This document shows, piece after piece, positions 1 through 10,830 of a stretch of DNA of 64,000 bases. The notes under the pieces were generated by a model. It was not told the DNA's origin. It searched no databases and saw only the letters and a program-made list of their open reading frames with translations. This stretch comes from Nilaparvata lugens (taxonomy: Eukaryota; Arthropoda; Insecta; Hemiptera; Delphacidae). The DNA is taken from the NCBI RefSeq assembly GCF_014356525.2, contig NC_052507.1:5520561-5584560 (forward strand). Reading direction: 5' to 3'. Within the stretch, counting starts at the first letter, position 1; each line of letters opens with the position of its first letter. The position numbers and the translations under genes are program-made.

Positions 1-149
1 ATCAATATTTGACTTTGCCTATTGTTCTAAGAATTTAACGGCAATAAAATCATATTTGTTTATTTTATTTATTTATTTATATTTCTACACTGCCAAAAAC
101 ATAATTATTGGCATCGTTGTGAACCTAGAAAAGGATAGTACAACCCAAC

Positions 150-989
150 GTTAGTAGACAAAAGGTTGATCACTCACAGGTGTATGATTCAAGGTGGGGG
201 GAACGCCAGCGTGACGTCACGTGTAGTAAAAATGTTCTAGAGTAACCACACTGAGCATACAGTTATTCACTGTATCTTCAAATATATTTTCGTTTAATCT
301 CCTCAAGATTGACCTAGAACTTTAAAATTCTCCATACTTATAGCGAATGAATCACCGATTCTAATGATGTTAAATATTTCAAGTTCATTCAACTTTTATG
401 AATAAAATGAAGTTGAAAGTTTTCATGAATCTAAAAACCTGACACGAAAAAGTTAATAAGCTGGAAAAGCTTTAGTAGACAATGTTATACTATTATAATT
501 TCAGATTAATCCTTAAAAATCTTGATAAACCAATGCATCGCTTTAAAAATATATCCGATGAATTTCATTCATTGTAAATGCACTGAACACAGCTGGTATC
601 GAGCACATGTTCTACGAGAATCAAAATATCATCCCCGAAATTCACAAGCTGATGTATAGCCAAACTACAAAATATAAACACGACCTAGAAGATGAAGAAA
701 CCTTAAGGGTTTGAAAGGGAAGGTTAGGAGGTGGGGTTTTTGCTTTTATATGGCAAAATGCTTGTATTATTCAAATGTTTTAATAATTATTGTAGAGCAG
801 AAACAGAAAGCTTGCATGTCAGAAAATGTTTGTGTTATATAATTTGACTATACGACACCATATGATTTTCAAGAATGCGATATTCTGCCTACTCTGTACT
901 ACAGCCTACGTCACGGATGCAGTTCCCCCACTCCAATTGCATTTCTACGAAAATACTATAGATGAGTGACCAACCTTCTGTCTACTTAC
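150..989. mobile_element. Non-autonomous element with ~90-bp imperfect terminal inverted repeats
   Basis: The left arm (about 150-236) and right arm (about 893-989) are imperfect reverse complements. Shared blocks include GTAGACA, GGTTG-TCACTCA, GTGGGGG(A) and GTGACGT, read inward from both ends. The flanks resemble the interior of the common MITE of this window (aaaggatagta on the left, gatagacaaggatagc on the right), so the element probably landed inside a copy of that MITE. The interior (240-890) is AT-rich with no credible coding sequence. Family is unknown. Confidence 0.5.
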
Positions 990-999
990 TTTGAGTACA

Positions 1000-1965
1000 A
1001 CCGGCTTTGTCGAATGATAGACAAGGATAGCAAAACCAAAGTTGATCAAATACTGTCATTATAACGTGGACCTCACTATAGAACTGAGCTGAATCCCGAG
1101 CTCGGAAGCCGGCCCATAGTCTCACACCATGGCTGTTATACCTTCTCCTTTCTTGAGACACTCCGTATAATAAGGGAACCTTAGGTGCCCTGAATGAGTT
1201 CACAAATCTAAAGATGTGTCGAACCATTGTCACCAATGACAAGACTAAAATTAGTCACTCATGACGAAACTAAAGTATAGTGAAGTCCACGTTATAACGG
1301 CAGTAATTGACTAATATAGGTATTGCTATCCTTGTCTATCATCCTGTATCATCTTCCTCATGTGAGGTCCAGGTTATAATTATTATCATTCAGCGTATGG
1401 CAGATAAAGAACAAATTGAGCTCATGATTCTCAAATGCCTAGAAATACACTGTATATTTCCAATTTCTTTGAGATATTGTGTAGTTTTCGGTCAGGAGAA
1501 CATAAATTTGTCTGACCGCCATCATTTGTTAGTCCATTTAGCGTTACCCAATGTGCACCATGGAGAGGAACTAGCGTTACACATATTTAAGTTATAATGA
1601 CAGTATTTGATTAGCAATGGTTTTGCTATCCTTCTCTATCATCTTTGTACCATCTTCCAATATTGAGGTCCACGTTATAGTGGCAGTAATGATTAACATT
1701 CGTTTTGCCACCGTTATCTATGATCTTGTATCATTTTGTATCATCACTGTTCTGTATCATCTTCGTATCATCTTCATATCTTCGTATCACTTTGTATCAT
1801 CTTACAATAGTGAGGTCCACGTTATAGTGGCAGTAATTGATTAACATTGGTGTTGCTATCCTTGTCTATCATCCTTTTATCATCTTCCTATAGTGAGGTC
1901 CACGTTATAATGGCAGTAATTGATTAACTTTGGTATTGCCATCCTTGTCTATCATTTGAAGGCTT
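1000..1965 (+). repeat. Cluster of partial ends of the GTGAGGTCCACGTTATA MITE
   Basis: One right end (about 1000-1082, ending gtggacctcactata) is followed by several left ends in the same orientation, at about 1278, 1358, 1660, 1808 and 1892. Each starts near tagtgaggtccacgttata and runs for 60-200 bp into ggtattgctatccttgtctatc. Short ATC-rich spacers (tatcatcttcgtatcatc) lie between them. A fragment of another fold-back element, with the word cccgagctcggaagccggcc, sits at 1084-1117. The repeats can produce open frames that I do not regard as genes. Confidence 0.7.
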
Positions 1966-2399
1966 CTTGTAGCCTAATCCAAGTAGCTTCTCTTCGAATT
2001 AAACACAATCCTAATGCATCTTAGATCCACAACTTACTATTCCCTTGAGTCCACCAACTCAAATCGTGGCTCAGTGTGTTTTGCTCAAGTCATTACTAAA
2101 GAGTTTATTGACCGAGCGAAGTGAAGTCCAAGATTCAAGTCGACGGCTTTGCATTTCTCTTTATGTTTAGGCTATATGTTGATATTTTTGTTTTTATGTT
2201 CCGAATTTACAGCGAAACGCAGCAATAGATTTTCATGAAATTTGACAGGTATGTTTCTTTTGAATTTCGCGTACGGTTACATACGGTTTTTTGAAATTTT
2301 GAATTTAAGGATAATACAGAAGGGAAAGGAGTCTCCTTTGAACGCCAATATTACCGTAAAAATCAGACTTTAGAATTATTCATCATAAATCAGCTGTCT

Positions 2400-2900
2400 A
2401 GAGGACTATAATACACCCGTTCTAAAACATCGAACATCTTGAAAATGTATCTTACCATCAACGTTACCCGTCGGTCCCGGCTGCCTAAAAAGCAGTCGTT
2501 AGGTCATGTCAGAGGCCCTGAAATGATCAGTTGGACCTGAAAACTCTGACACCAGACCTGAGCCAGCCAGGTCACTCGATATTATTATTATTAACGTTAG
2601 TAGACAGTTGACTATAATACTACCCGTTCAAAAACATCGAACATCTTGAAAATGTATTTTACCATCAACGTTAGTAGACAGTTGACTATAATACTACCCG
2701 TTCAAAAACATCGAACATCTTGAAAATGTATCTTTCTATCAACGTTAGTAGACAGTTGTCTATAATACTACCCGTTCAAAAACATCGAACATCTTGAAAA
2801 TGTATCTTTCTATCAACGTTAGTAGACAGTTGTCTATAATACTACCCGTTCAAAAACATCGAACATCTTGAAAATGTATCTTTCCATCAACGTTGTAGAC
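2400..2900 (+). repeat. Minisatellite, ~72-bp unit, about five copies
   Basis: Units contain actataatactacccgttc, then aaaacatcgaacatcttgaa and aatgtatctttctatcaacg. The first, diverged unit (about 2402-2466) is separated from the rest by an inserted retrotransposon tail at 2467-2592. Units two to five run nearly identical from 2593 to about 2895. The array lies inside element B copy 1. Confidence 0.85.
2467..2592 (+). mobile_element. 5'-truncated LINE 3' end with (ATT)n tail and 7-bp target duplication
   Basis: This 126-bp insert starts cccgtcggtcccggctgcct and ends in attattattatt. It is flanked on both sides by AACGTTA (2460-2466 and 2593-2599), a clean target-site duplication. A related copy lies on the minus strand at 46725-46850 with its own (ATT)n tail. 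The tail and truncation fit a non-LTR retrotransposon 3' end, perhaps of the RTE type; no reverse-transcriptase coding is present here. Confidence 0.75.
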
Positions 2901-3528
2901 AGTGGCAGCCAGACCTGATAACAGCGCTTACACTCACATTCCGGGACGACTCGTCACGGTACGATAGGACAGAAAGCTCTATGTTTATTTAGGATTTTTC
3001 TAGACATTTTAAATTGATAAATTATTTATTAATTTTTGAGAAAACATAACAACAGGTCAATGTAGCTTACTGAGCGCGAGGTCTACTGTTCACAGAACTA
3101 CTAGTAATTATATTTATTCAAAATAAATTCATTAGGCCCCATCAATTGATTAAGAAATGGTATCGATGATGATGATTATGATGTATTTCCTGTATTGTTG
3201 TACATGTTGAAAACAATTAGATACCATCAACACCACTCATTTATTATTATATTAATTATTTGATAATTATTATTTAAATAATAATCAAATAATTAACATT
3301 TAAATAATAATTAATTAACTCATTTATTATTATAATTCGGGATACTAGTTTCGCATTAATCTCAATATTTAGTTCATTCATACTGAAAAATTAAACACTA
3401 GCTGCGATGTTGCCTTAGGAACGAGTGTTGTGTATCAAGTTGAAATGATACTGTATCATATTGGTTTGATACTGTCTCATATGTGGTAATACTGTATCAT
3501 GTTGTGATTATTCTTGTTCTATAGTGAG

Positions 3529-3745
3529 GTCCACATTATAATGACAGTAATTGATTAACATTGGTGTTGCTCTATCCTTGTCCATCATTTGACAAAGCAA
3601 CAGCGCTATCGTTTTCTAGCTCTGCAATGTTGCCAGATCGTTCTCAACAGTCTAGAATATAATTAGTGACAAAATATTCATTCTCATTCATGGAAATTCA
3701 TTAATAAATCATTTAAAAATTACTTTCTTGACGAATAACATATAA
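3529..3745 (+). mobile_element. Truncated MITE M1 (left end)
   Basis: It begins ctatagtgaggtccacatta and continues through ttggtgttgctctatccttg and gcgctatcg, then fades at about 3745 without a right end. It belongs to the most abundant MITE of the window. The preceding stretch 3105-3528 is AT-rich, with TAATTATT-type low-complexity DNA and no recognisable feature. Confidence 0.75.
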
Positions 3746-3754
3746 TGTGTCAAT

Positions 3755-4200
3755 ATCGAAGGACCAAGCTTTGCTCTAGAGTGTAAAAGCATAGAAAATT
3801 TCTAACGGAAGATTGAATTTAAAGTTTATATTTATTTATTTATTTTCTCAGTCGTACAATTATTTTTACAGTTATATGAGGAGGGCTTATGCCCAAAACT
3901 GTCGCTTTTCGAATTTATACTACAGTCCAAATCAAAATCTAGGTTAAGCTACTATCACTCACTCAAAAACGATTCATTCACACTTCAAAAAACATAAACA
4001 TCATCAATTTCAAATAGAATTACATTTAACTTAGTCTTGTGATTTTTTTTGTAAACAACAAGGTCACCAACACAAATCTCGTGATTTTATTTGAAAAACA
4101 CATCACCAACACAAATCTCGTGTTTTTATTTAGAAGCAACAAGGTCATTCAATATGAATAATTACCACAATATCAACTTCTCAACTACACAAAAGTGAAT
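3755..4200. repeat. Fragments of dispersed repeats
   Basis: At 3755-3800 is a fragment of element A (ccaagctttgctctagagtg). It is followed by a minus-strand LINE-like tail (tttatttatttattttctc) and the word gcttatgcccaaaact, which recurs near 22150. At 4045-4135 the phrase ccaacacaaatctcgtg occurs twice. No gene is visible. Confidence 0.45.
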
Positions 4201-4217
4201 TACTATGTTTGCTACAA

Positions 4218-4490
4218 AATTTGTTAATATACTATATGTACTATTCTACACTAACAGCATCTAGTTACTATTTTGGACTTTGTGAATAAAGACTTTCTGT
4301 TTTCTAAAAAAAGATAAATAAACGAAAATTAGTTTTTCTTAGTGAATTTTTCTTCTCGTGAGATTAACATTTGTTAATATACTATATGTACTATTCTACA
4401 CTAACAGCATCTAGTTACTATTTTGGACTTTCTGAATAATGACTTTCTGTTTTCTAAAAAAAAGAGAAATAAACGAAATAGTTATTTGTG
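4218..4490 (+). repeat. Direct duplication of ~120 bp
   Basis: The block from ttgttaatatactatatgta to gactttctgttttctaaaaa occurs at about 4218-4335 and again at about 4372-4490. The offset is about 152 bp and there are only a few differences. The intervening 30 bp differ. Confidence 0.8.
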
Positions 4491-4589
4491 CAACTAGTGC
4501 GCAAAGTGACAGTTTGCTGCACCGAAAGAAACGTTTACGGAATGGTTTCTTGAGTGCAGCAGAGGAACTTTGCGCACGTATTTCACATT

Positions 4590-4997
4590 AAGTTTTTCCT
4601 ACAGTTACCATTGAATATGAAAAGTGGGTAATTATGGGTAAAATTGCCTGAAATGCATCAAATGTTTTTCTGTGTAATTTTATTATTGATAAAAACCTTA
4701 ATCCTAAAATCCTAAAGTCCTCGTTGTCCTTGGTTATAATATATAATGAATAATAATTAGCGCGTTGTGCTTGGTTGCACCTCTGCTCACTATAGCAGCC
4801 ACAGCAGTCACTGTTACCAACTTCATTTTGATTTTGCTGCACTGTTGCTCCATATAACCTACTAAGTATTTTGCGTTGCCATGTTGCAAATCTGGAGTGC
4901 AGAAAAATTTTCCCGCACTAGAGCGGAAAAGTGATTCTTTGCGTTCTGTAATCAGTGCAGCAATGGCCACTTTTCAACGTAACTGTAGGAAAATTAG
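4590..4997. mobile_element. MITE with TTTTCCTACAGTTAC terminal inverted repeats
   Basis: The left end tttttcctacagttacc and right end gtaactgtaggaaaa are inverted copies, and gaaaagtgg / ccacttttc extend the match. TTA-like trinucleotides flank both sides, compatible with a Harbinger-type TWA target. Immediately upstream (4480-4590) is a separate small fold-back with arms agtgcgcaaagt and actttgcgcac. Open frames on the minus strand here look like chance. Confidence 0.6.
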
Positions 4998-5009
4998 TTT
5001 TCGCCACAC

Positions 5010-5810
5010 TTGGATGTAATGAGCTGGTTTACGTGCGTCATATGGAGGCCGAAAGTGATTGTTTTCCGACCAGGCCGGTAAATCTTTACGGCCCTAGGGC
5101 TGTAAAATGACCTTGAATAACAGCTGATCGTGTCCGATCTCACAAAAATCATAGAGAGATAATCTCATAATGACTGTAATAATCTATATAATTATGTATC
5201 GTGAATCGCGGTATCATGTCTATAATATATTTTATGAATTACTGTTTCATAATTTAATATTTATTATTGTGTTTTTGATATCAAACAATAGAATACGATG
5301 ATATCTCCATAGCCTCAACAATATAATGTTGGCTGCATTGTCCATTGTCAGAAAGGTAAGTATCGCAAGTCTTTAAAAGTGAAGAATCGAATTTGAAATC
5401 AAAGTACAATAATTGTATCAATATTTAAAAGTGAGGTAGAGTAATAATTGTTTCTTTTTTATTATCGAATTCCACTTCTTAATGCAATACAATCAACAAT
5501 AATAATAGGAAAATACAGCAGAGATCTAAAGTTTAAGGTAAGCCTACTGGTGAAACTCAGCCTTGACTGAAAAATTCCTAGTAATTTTTCCGTAATTCAT
5601 TATTAAAACTTTTAGATAATTTTTCTTCAATATCAAACCATATAGAGAAAACATTAGGCCCACTCAAGATTGAATCTTCGAATGTTTTCTCTATGATTTA
5701 ACTATTTTCAGAGCAATATTTTGTTGTGAAATCGGCTTCAAGTTTGCCGCTATAGGCTACACTATATTATAGTAGCCTACATACGTTACCTGACTTACAG
5801 GCCTCATCGA
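5010..5810. other. Unassigned AT-rich DNA
   Basis: No gene or named repeat is recognised. The stretch contains a small hairpin at 5638-5693, with arms agagaaaacatt and aatgttttctct around a 25-bp loop, and a GC-rich fragment ggccggtaaatctttacggc near 5068. Confidence 0.5.
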
Positions 5811-5816
5811 TCAAAA

Positions 5817-5911
5817 ATATGCAATAGCCGAGAGGTTAAAGGCGTAATACAAAGCTCAGTGAATTACAAACATGATCTAGGTTCGAACCCCGGTCAGTTA
5901 CATTTTTTTTT
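5817..5911 (+). pseudogene. tRNA-like sequence (Ser/Leu-type A and B boxes) with T-run
   Basis: TAGCCGAGAGG at 5825-5835 fits a Pol III A box of Ser/Leu tRNAs, and GGTTCGAACCC at 5880-5890 is a perfect B box. A run of nine T at 5903-5911 would serve as a Pol III terminator. The A-to-B spacing suits a long variable arm. The middle does not fold into a normal 7-base anticodon loop, and the acceptor and T stems have mismatches. This is therefore a decayed tRNA or a tRNA-derived SINE head rather than a working tRNA. Confidence 0.45.
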
Positions 5912-6300
5912 GTCGATGAGATTCGACTTTTATTAGCTATTTTTTATATTAGTTACCGTAATTTAAATTTCAATCAATTTTTTAGATATATTTTGAGACA
6001 AAACTGTGAAATATGCAATTATATTAATTTTTTAGTCACATTATTTCAAAATAGTAATGAAAATTCTATTCATCCATCTATCCATGAGATATTGCACCAG
6101 GCGCAAAGCGCGAGCTATAAAAATTCAAACAATTATTCGATATATTAATAGTATAAAAATATTGTCACTATTGTAAATTATTAATCAGCCTAGTAATATT
6201 GAAATTAATTGAGAGTGAAAGTTGTCATAACCAAGATTCAAACTATCAAAATAGGCTGTTTGAATTTTATTTATTTTTTAATTTCTTATATATTGGAAGT
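5912..6300. other. Unassigned AT-rich DNA
   Basis: I see no gene, repeat family or structure worth naming here. Confidence 0.5.
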
Positions 6301-6317
6301 TTTTTTTTGGTGTGGCG

Positions 6318-6470
6318 AAAAATAGCGTTCGCACCATGGGCAAAAATGTATTTCCGGCTCTCAATCTTTTCTAGTCCTCGGCCTACGGCCTCGGACTTAA
6401 AAACCGATTTCGAGCCGGAATATCTCATTTTCGGCCCTAGGTGCGAAATATACTATTTTCTTACTGAATT
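6318..6470. mobile_element. Small fold-back element
   Basis: The arms aatagcgttcgcaccatggg and the inverted gccctaggtgcgaaatatac, with tttccggctc / gagccggaa inside, pair around a short centre holding ctcggcctacggcctcgg. It is about 150 bp with no coding content. It is directly followed by sequence of the element A/C type (cacatgcactcgttcactc to ttcgagatccggtcac, about 6480-6715). Confidence 0.5.
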
Positions 6471-6730
6471 TTTCTTCTTGTGAGATCAGCTGAATGATCC
6501 CACACATGCACTCGTTCACTCACATCCATTACGGTGTCGACAGACGACAAAATTCCCAGCTGTTTTTCCAAGGACGTATTAATCCTTTTAATGTCCTTCA
6601 GCGAGTTATCCCAGGGTTGAAACCTAGTGCAATCGAATTTCCATATCATAAACCTACTTTGTTCCAAATTTCGTGAGAATCGTTAAAGCCGTTTTCGAGA
6701 TCCGGTCACATACAGATATATATATAAACC

Positions 6731-6952
6731 CTAGCCGTCAGGCTCGCTTCGCTCGCCATATTCGTCTAGCCAGGGGGCTCCAACCCCTGGACCCCCGACT
6801 GGATCGTTCAAGAATGAGATCAGCCGGCTCGCTTCGCTCGCCTGCATTTTTCATTTGAACATTTTTATCATATGTTAGGACGATCCAGTCGGGGGTCCAG
6901 ACTAAACGTCTGGCTAAACGGATATGGCGAGCGAAGCGAGCCTGACGACTAG
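6731..6952. mobile_element. Fold-back element with GGCTCGCTTCGCTCGCC arms
   Basis: The left arm cgtcaggctcgcttcgctcg (from 6735) and right arm cgagcgaagcgagcctgacg (to 6948) are exact inverses. The core holds a second inverted pair, cccccgactggatcgt / acgatccagtcggggg. The motif ggctcgcttcgctcgcc also occurs a third time near 6828. Open frames on both strands simply read through the palindrome. Confidence 0.75.
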
Positions 6953-7269
6953 TAATATAATATTCCCAGGAATAGCTCTGATTGAAGAAGCAGTGCCCAA
7001 TCAATTTTTTCGCGATAAATTCAATCTTCAACTTGGTGCCAACCTAACAAAGTCAACTCAACTTAATGCCAACCTAACAAAATTATTAATTTAGTTACCA
7101 GTTAACAACTGTTTCAAAGAGGTACTCTCTCTAGATTATAGTTCTATATTAACATATGGTATGGACATTTTTCAATTATAATTAAGAGATTGGAATAAGA
7201 AGGATATACATGCTAAAAGACGAGCTTTAAACCCTTAAAAACCACCCTTAGAGTTAAAATATTGCCAAA

Positions 7270-7436
7270 AGATTTCTTAGTGCGCCTCTAAATGGCCAAC
7301 TGAACATACCTACCAAATTTGAACGTTTTTGCTCCGGTATATTTTTAGTTCTGCGAGTGAGTGAGTGAGTCAGTCAGTCAGTCAGTCAGTCAGTCAGTGA
7401 GTGAGTGCCATTCCGCTTTTATATATATAGATGAAA
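7270..7436 (+). repeat. Dispersed element with (GTCA)n array
   Basis: The sequence aaatttgaacgtttttgctc, then ttttagttctgcgagtgagt, runs into about eight GTCA units and ends ttttatatatatagatg. A second copy at 61423-61497 has the same flanks but essentially no array. The short tandem array therefore expanded in this copy. Confidence 0.6.
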
Positions 7437-7439
7437 ACA

Positions 7440-7618
7440 GAATTTGCTCGTTTAATATTATAGGATTTCTAACAAGGATGAACAGTTAATATTGCAGCAT
7501 ATATACTTTTATCAGCAATCATCCATAGAAGGCAGTGGCAAGGCAAGAATCGACAACACTGTTCTCCCATCTTCCTCCACTGCCACGATAACTTGGAACT
7601 CACTATATCCGATTTGCT
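7440..7618 (+). mobile_element. Truncated MITE M1 (right end)
   Basis: It contains the right half of the M1 family: agaaggcagtggcaaggcaa, then cttcctccactgccacgata, and a diverged terminus acttggaactcactata. The left half is missing, replaced by the tail of an element-A-like sequence (tttgctcgtttaatattata). Confidence 0.65.
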
Positions 7619-7619
7619 G

Positions 7620-8165
7620 CTGATTCAAGTAAACAGCACTTTGAACTATCAGATAAACGGTAAGTCATTAACAGTAAACAGCAGTAGCCTACTCTACACA
7701 GTTACGACAAACGTTGTGTGGAATACGTAATTCACCAGTTATTCTAAGTATAGTTGAGTTGAGTTCAACAACTACTACAGTTACTTCAACACACAGTTAT
7801 TAAATTTGCTATCAGCTAGACACTAGACACTGGAGACTAATGTTATTGCAAACTGACTTCTATGTAGTTTGTTCGAAGGCTCTCAGGATGTCACGTCTAG
7901 GATTGGATGTAAATGGTTTGCTACGTGTTCAAGACACTCATTAAAGCTCTTCAGCTATTGAATCAAAAGGTGCGTAGAGATATAAGCGCCGCGAACATTA
8001 GCAATTCACTTGTAACCTAGTATGTTCAAATTTCGTGAAAATCGTTAGTACCGTTTTCGAGATCCGTTGAACATGAATAACCAGATATAAAAATAACCAG
8101 ATATAACGATAACCAGATATAAAAATAACCAGATATAAAAATACAGAAATATCTTGCTCAATATA
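7620..8165. other. Unassigned DNA with one half-MITE
   Basis: At about 7970-8015 lies half of the Harbinger-like MITE (gcgccgcgaacattagcaat) seen complete at 49058-49217. It is followed by ttcgtgaaaatcgttag (the element A/C type) and a short tandem of aaccagatataaaaat. No gene is visible. Confidence 0.5.
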
Positions 8166-8177
8166 ATAGGATTTTAA

Positions 8178-9059
8178 TAAATATGAAATGTTAGAGAATA
8201 TAAAATCGAAAATAACACAATAGAAGCTTCATTGCCTTTGCAAGAAGTGTCTCAACCACATGTTATAGGGACAATTTTGGAGGCTTCATTGATAAATAAT
8301 TGACATATTTATAAATATAAAATGTTGGAGAATATGGATTCGAAAAGAACACAATAGAAGCTTCATTTCCTTTGCAAGAACTGTCTCAACCACATGTTAT
8401 AGAGACAATTTTGGAGGCTTCATTGATAAATAATAGGCATATTTATAAATATAAAATGTTAGAGAATATGGAATCGAAAAGGACACAATAGAAGCTTCAT
8501 TGCCTTTGCAAGAACTGTCTTAACCATATGTTATGAAGACAATATTGGAGGCTTCATTGATAAATAATAGGCATATTTATAAATATAAAATGTTAGAGAA
8601 TATGGAATCGAAAACAACACAATAGAAGCTTCATTGCTTCTGCAAGAGTGTCTCATCCACATTATAGAGATATTTGGAGGCTTCATTGATAAATAATAGG
8701 CATATTTATAAATATAAAATGTTAGAGAATATGGAATCGAAAAGGACACAATAGAAGCTTCATTGCTTTGCAAGAACTGTCTTAACCATATGTTATGAAG
8801 ACAATATTGGAGGCTTCATTGATAATAATTGACATATTTATAAATATAAAATGTTAGAGAATATGGAATCGAAAACAACACAATAGAAGCTTCATTGCTT
8901 CTGCAAGAGTGTCTCATCCACATGTATAGAGACTATTTTGGAGGCTTCATTGATGAATAAAAGGCATATTCATAAATATGAAAGTTAGAGAATATGGAAT
9001 CGAAAAGAACACAATAGAAGCTTCATTGCCTTTGCAAGAACTGTCTCAACCACATGTGG
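8178..9059 (+). repeat. Tandem array, ~134-bp unit, seven copies
   Basis: The marker word ttagagaata recurs at about 8191, 8325, 8459, 8593, 8722, 8854 and 8985, giving periods of 134, 134, 134, 129, 132 and 131. Each unit also holds aacacaatagaagcttcatt and ttggaggcttcattgataaa. The last unit is cut at about 9058. Within a unit the words gaagcttcattg and gaggcttcattg are themselves related. Confidence 0.9.
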
Positions 9060-9239
9060 GGGATTTAAAAAGATTAGCCGGTGATTTCTTCGGAAAGAAA
9101 CCGCTGCTAACAAACTGAGACTGTTTCTGCCACAGCTCAGTGGATAATATTAAACGAGCAAATATCACGGCTGGATTTCCCCAAGGAAGAACACACTGTA
9201 AGGCAGGCAGACAGAGGCACTGGAAGCTGAAGATGGAAA

Positions 9240-10480
9240 TTCACTCGTTGTCTGAGATGTAAGCCACATCCTGGCGAGAACAGACGACAAGGATCTTGGG
9301 GAAAAGAGAAGGAAGCTCTAAGAAATGTATAGGGCTGGAAAGTAAAAGAATAAGGAAATGTGGAAGAGAGATTGGAAGTGTGTGTGAGAGAGAGAGAGGA
9401 GAGAGAGACAGAAACATCAGATCTTTCCGAGAAAGATTTGAATTTGAATTGAATTTATGTAGATTACAATATATACTGGCTTATACACTTATATACAATA
9501 GCTTACAATACAGCAAAATTAAAGATGAATTTAAATATAGAGGAGAGGAGAGAGAGAGAGAGAGAAGGAGAGAGAGAGAGATTGATTGATTGATTGAGTA
9601 CTTTATTTATGTAGATTACAATATATACTGGCTTATACACTTGTATGCAATAGCTTACAATACAGCAAAATTAAAGATGAATTTACATAATATAGACGAG
9701 AGAGAGAGAGAGAGAGAGAGAGATAGCGAGAGAGGGTGAGAGAGAGTGTGAGATTTGATTGATTGATAGAGAGAGAGAATGAAAGAGAGAGAGATTGATT
9801 GATTGATTGAGTACTTCATGTAGATTACAATATATACTAGCTTATACACTTATATGGAATAGCTTACAATACAGAAAAATTATAAACGAATTCACATAAT
9901 ATGGACTAGGAAAATGATTATTGAACTGTATATGATATAAATAAAGCAATTTGTAATAACTAGGTATAGATAATTATATTGTTATGTATCTACATAAATT
10001 GGCGGAGCTTTGGACATATCAATGTCCATTCTTCGGAAAGAATATTAAAAATATTCTTTCCTACTAATTCTCTACCAGAGAGAAAGAGTGAGAGAGTGTG
10101 GCTGAGAAGGAGAGAGAGAAAGAATTAGTGAGAGAGAGAGAGACAGAAACATCAGATCTTCCCGAGAAACGCCAAGAAGGGACGGTGCTTACAAGAAATG
10201 AATAGGACAAGAGAGAAAGAGGATACGAAAGTGAGTGAGAGAAAGAGAGAGTGGAAGAGTGTGTGTGTGTGAGAGAGAGTGAGAGAGTGCGAGAGAACGA
10301 GAGAAAGAGAGAAAGAGAAGCATCAGATCTTGGCAAGAAACGCCAAGAAGGAACGGTGCTTCGAAGAAATGGGTATGGCTGGGAAATAGGAGAATAAGAA
10401 GGTGAGAGAGAGAGAGAGTGTGATTAGATTAGATTACTTTATTTATGTATGTTACAATACTACATTATTACAATGTTACA
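9240..10480 (+). repeat. GA-rich repeats with a longer repeated module
   Basis: Long (GA)n tracts are interspersed with a module reading gatcttcccgagaaacgcca then agaagggacggtgctt, at about 10150 and 10320, with a diverged copy at 9285. LINE/SINE-like 3' ends are inserted among them (9453-9543, 9583-9700, 9795-10075, 10422-10485). Open frames through this region encode low-complexity GA translations and are not genes. Confidence 0.7.
9583..10075 (-). mobile_element. Two retrotransposon 3' ends with (AATC)n tails (family S1)
   Basis: Read on the minus strand, each copy ends tgtaatctacataaataaag then tactcaatcaatcaatc, that is an AATAAA-like signal followed by a four-base tandem tail. The copies are about 9583-9700 (short) and 9795-10075 (longer). 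Further copies lie at 15118-15410 and, on the opposite strand, at 33205-33497. Variable 5' truncation and simple tails fit LINE or SINE ends. Confidence 0.65.
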
Positions 10481-10504
10481 ATAGAGAGAGAGAGAGATAG
10501 TGAG

Positions 10505-10830
10505 AGAGTGAATGATTGATTATTTGCCTTTATTAGGGCGGAGTTAGGACTCCAGGCCCTCTCTAGCGAGATTAGATTAGATTAGATTAGATTATATTTC
10601 TTTATTTATGTATGTTACAATATTTACTGGCTTATACACTAATTTATATTAAAAGACGATAATGCTAGTTATTCAACGAATTATACAAAGTAAAGATAAT
10701 TAAAATTAATCGAAGAGAATAAAGATTAAATGCAATTAGAATAACGATAGTATAAAATTGTAATGTAACTTCATAAATCGGCGGTGTTTCAACAAATAAT
10801 TGTCGATTCTAAAATATAAAATAATATAAT
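10505..10830 (-). mobile_element. Retrotransposon 3' ends: S3 fragment and S2 copy with (AATCT)n tail
   Basis: 10505-10565 carries the S3 fragment (gcctttattagggcggagtt), also seen at 11070-11115 and in opposite orientation at 33060-33165. 10566-10830 is family S2: on the minus strand it ends gtaacatacataaataaaga then repeated AATCT. S2 recurs at 14832-15100 and on the other strand at 33515-33780. Confidence 0.65.

Larger units (their letters stand above)
2108..3104 (+). mobile_element. Element B copy 1 (TTGACCGAGCG...CTAG), Helitron/Helentron-like
   Basis: It begins with TTGACCGAGCGAAGTGA and ends gtctactgttcacagaac then tactag followed by T. The same two ends bound copies at 16273-16874 and 48228-49873, with a minus-strand copy at 30099-30682. 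A 3' end of CTAG before T and the absence of a clear target duplication recall Helitrons, which is inference. This copy carries a minisatellite (2400-2900) that the others lack. Confidence 0.6.

Noticed and set aside
6731..6952. Possible regulatory GC island
   Set aside because: The GC content comes from the fold-back element's arms, and nothing nearby is a gene.
8178..9059. CRISPR-like array
   Set aside because: The repeats are contiguous 134-bp units without unique spacers, in a eukaryotic genome. It is an ordinary tandem array.
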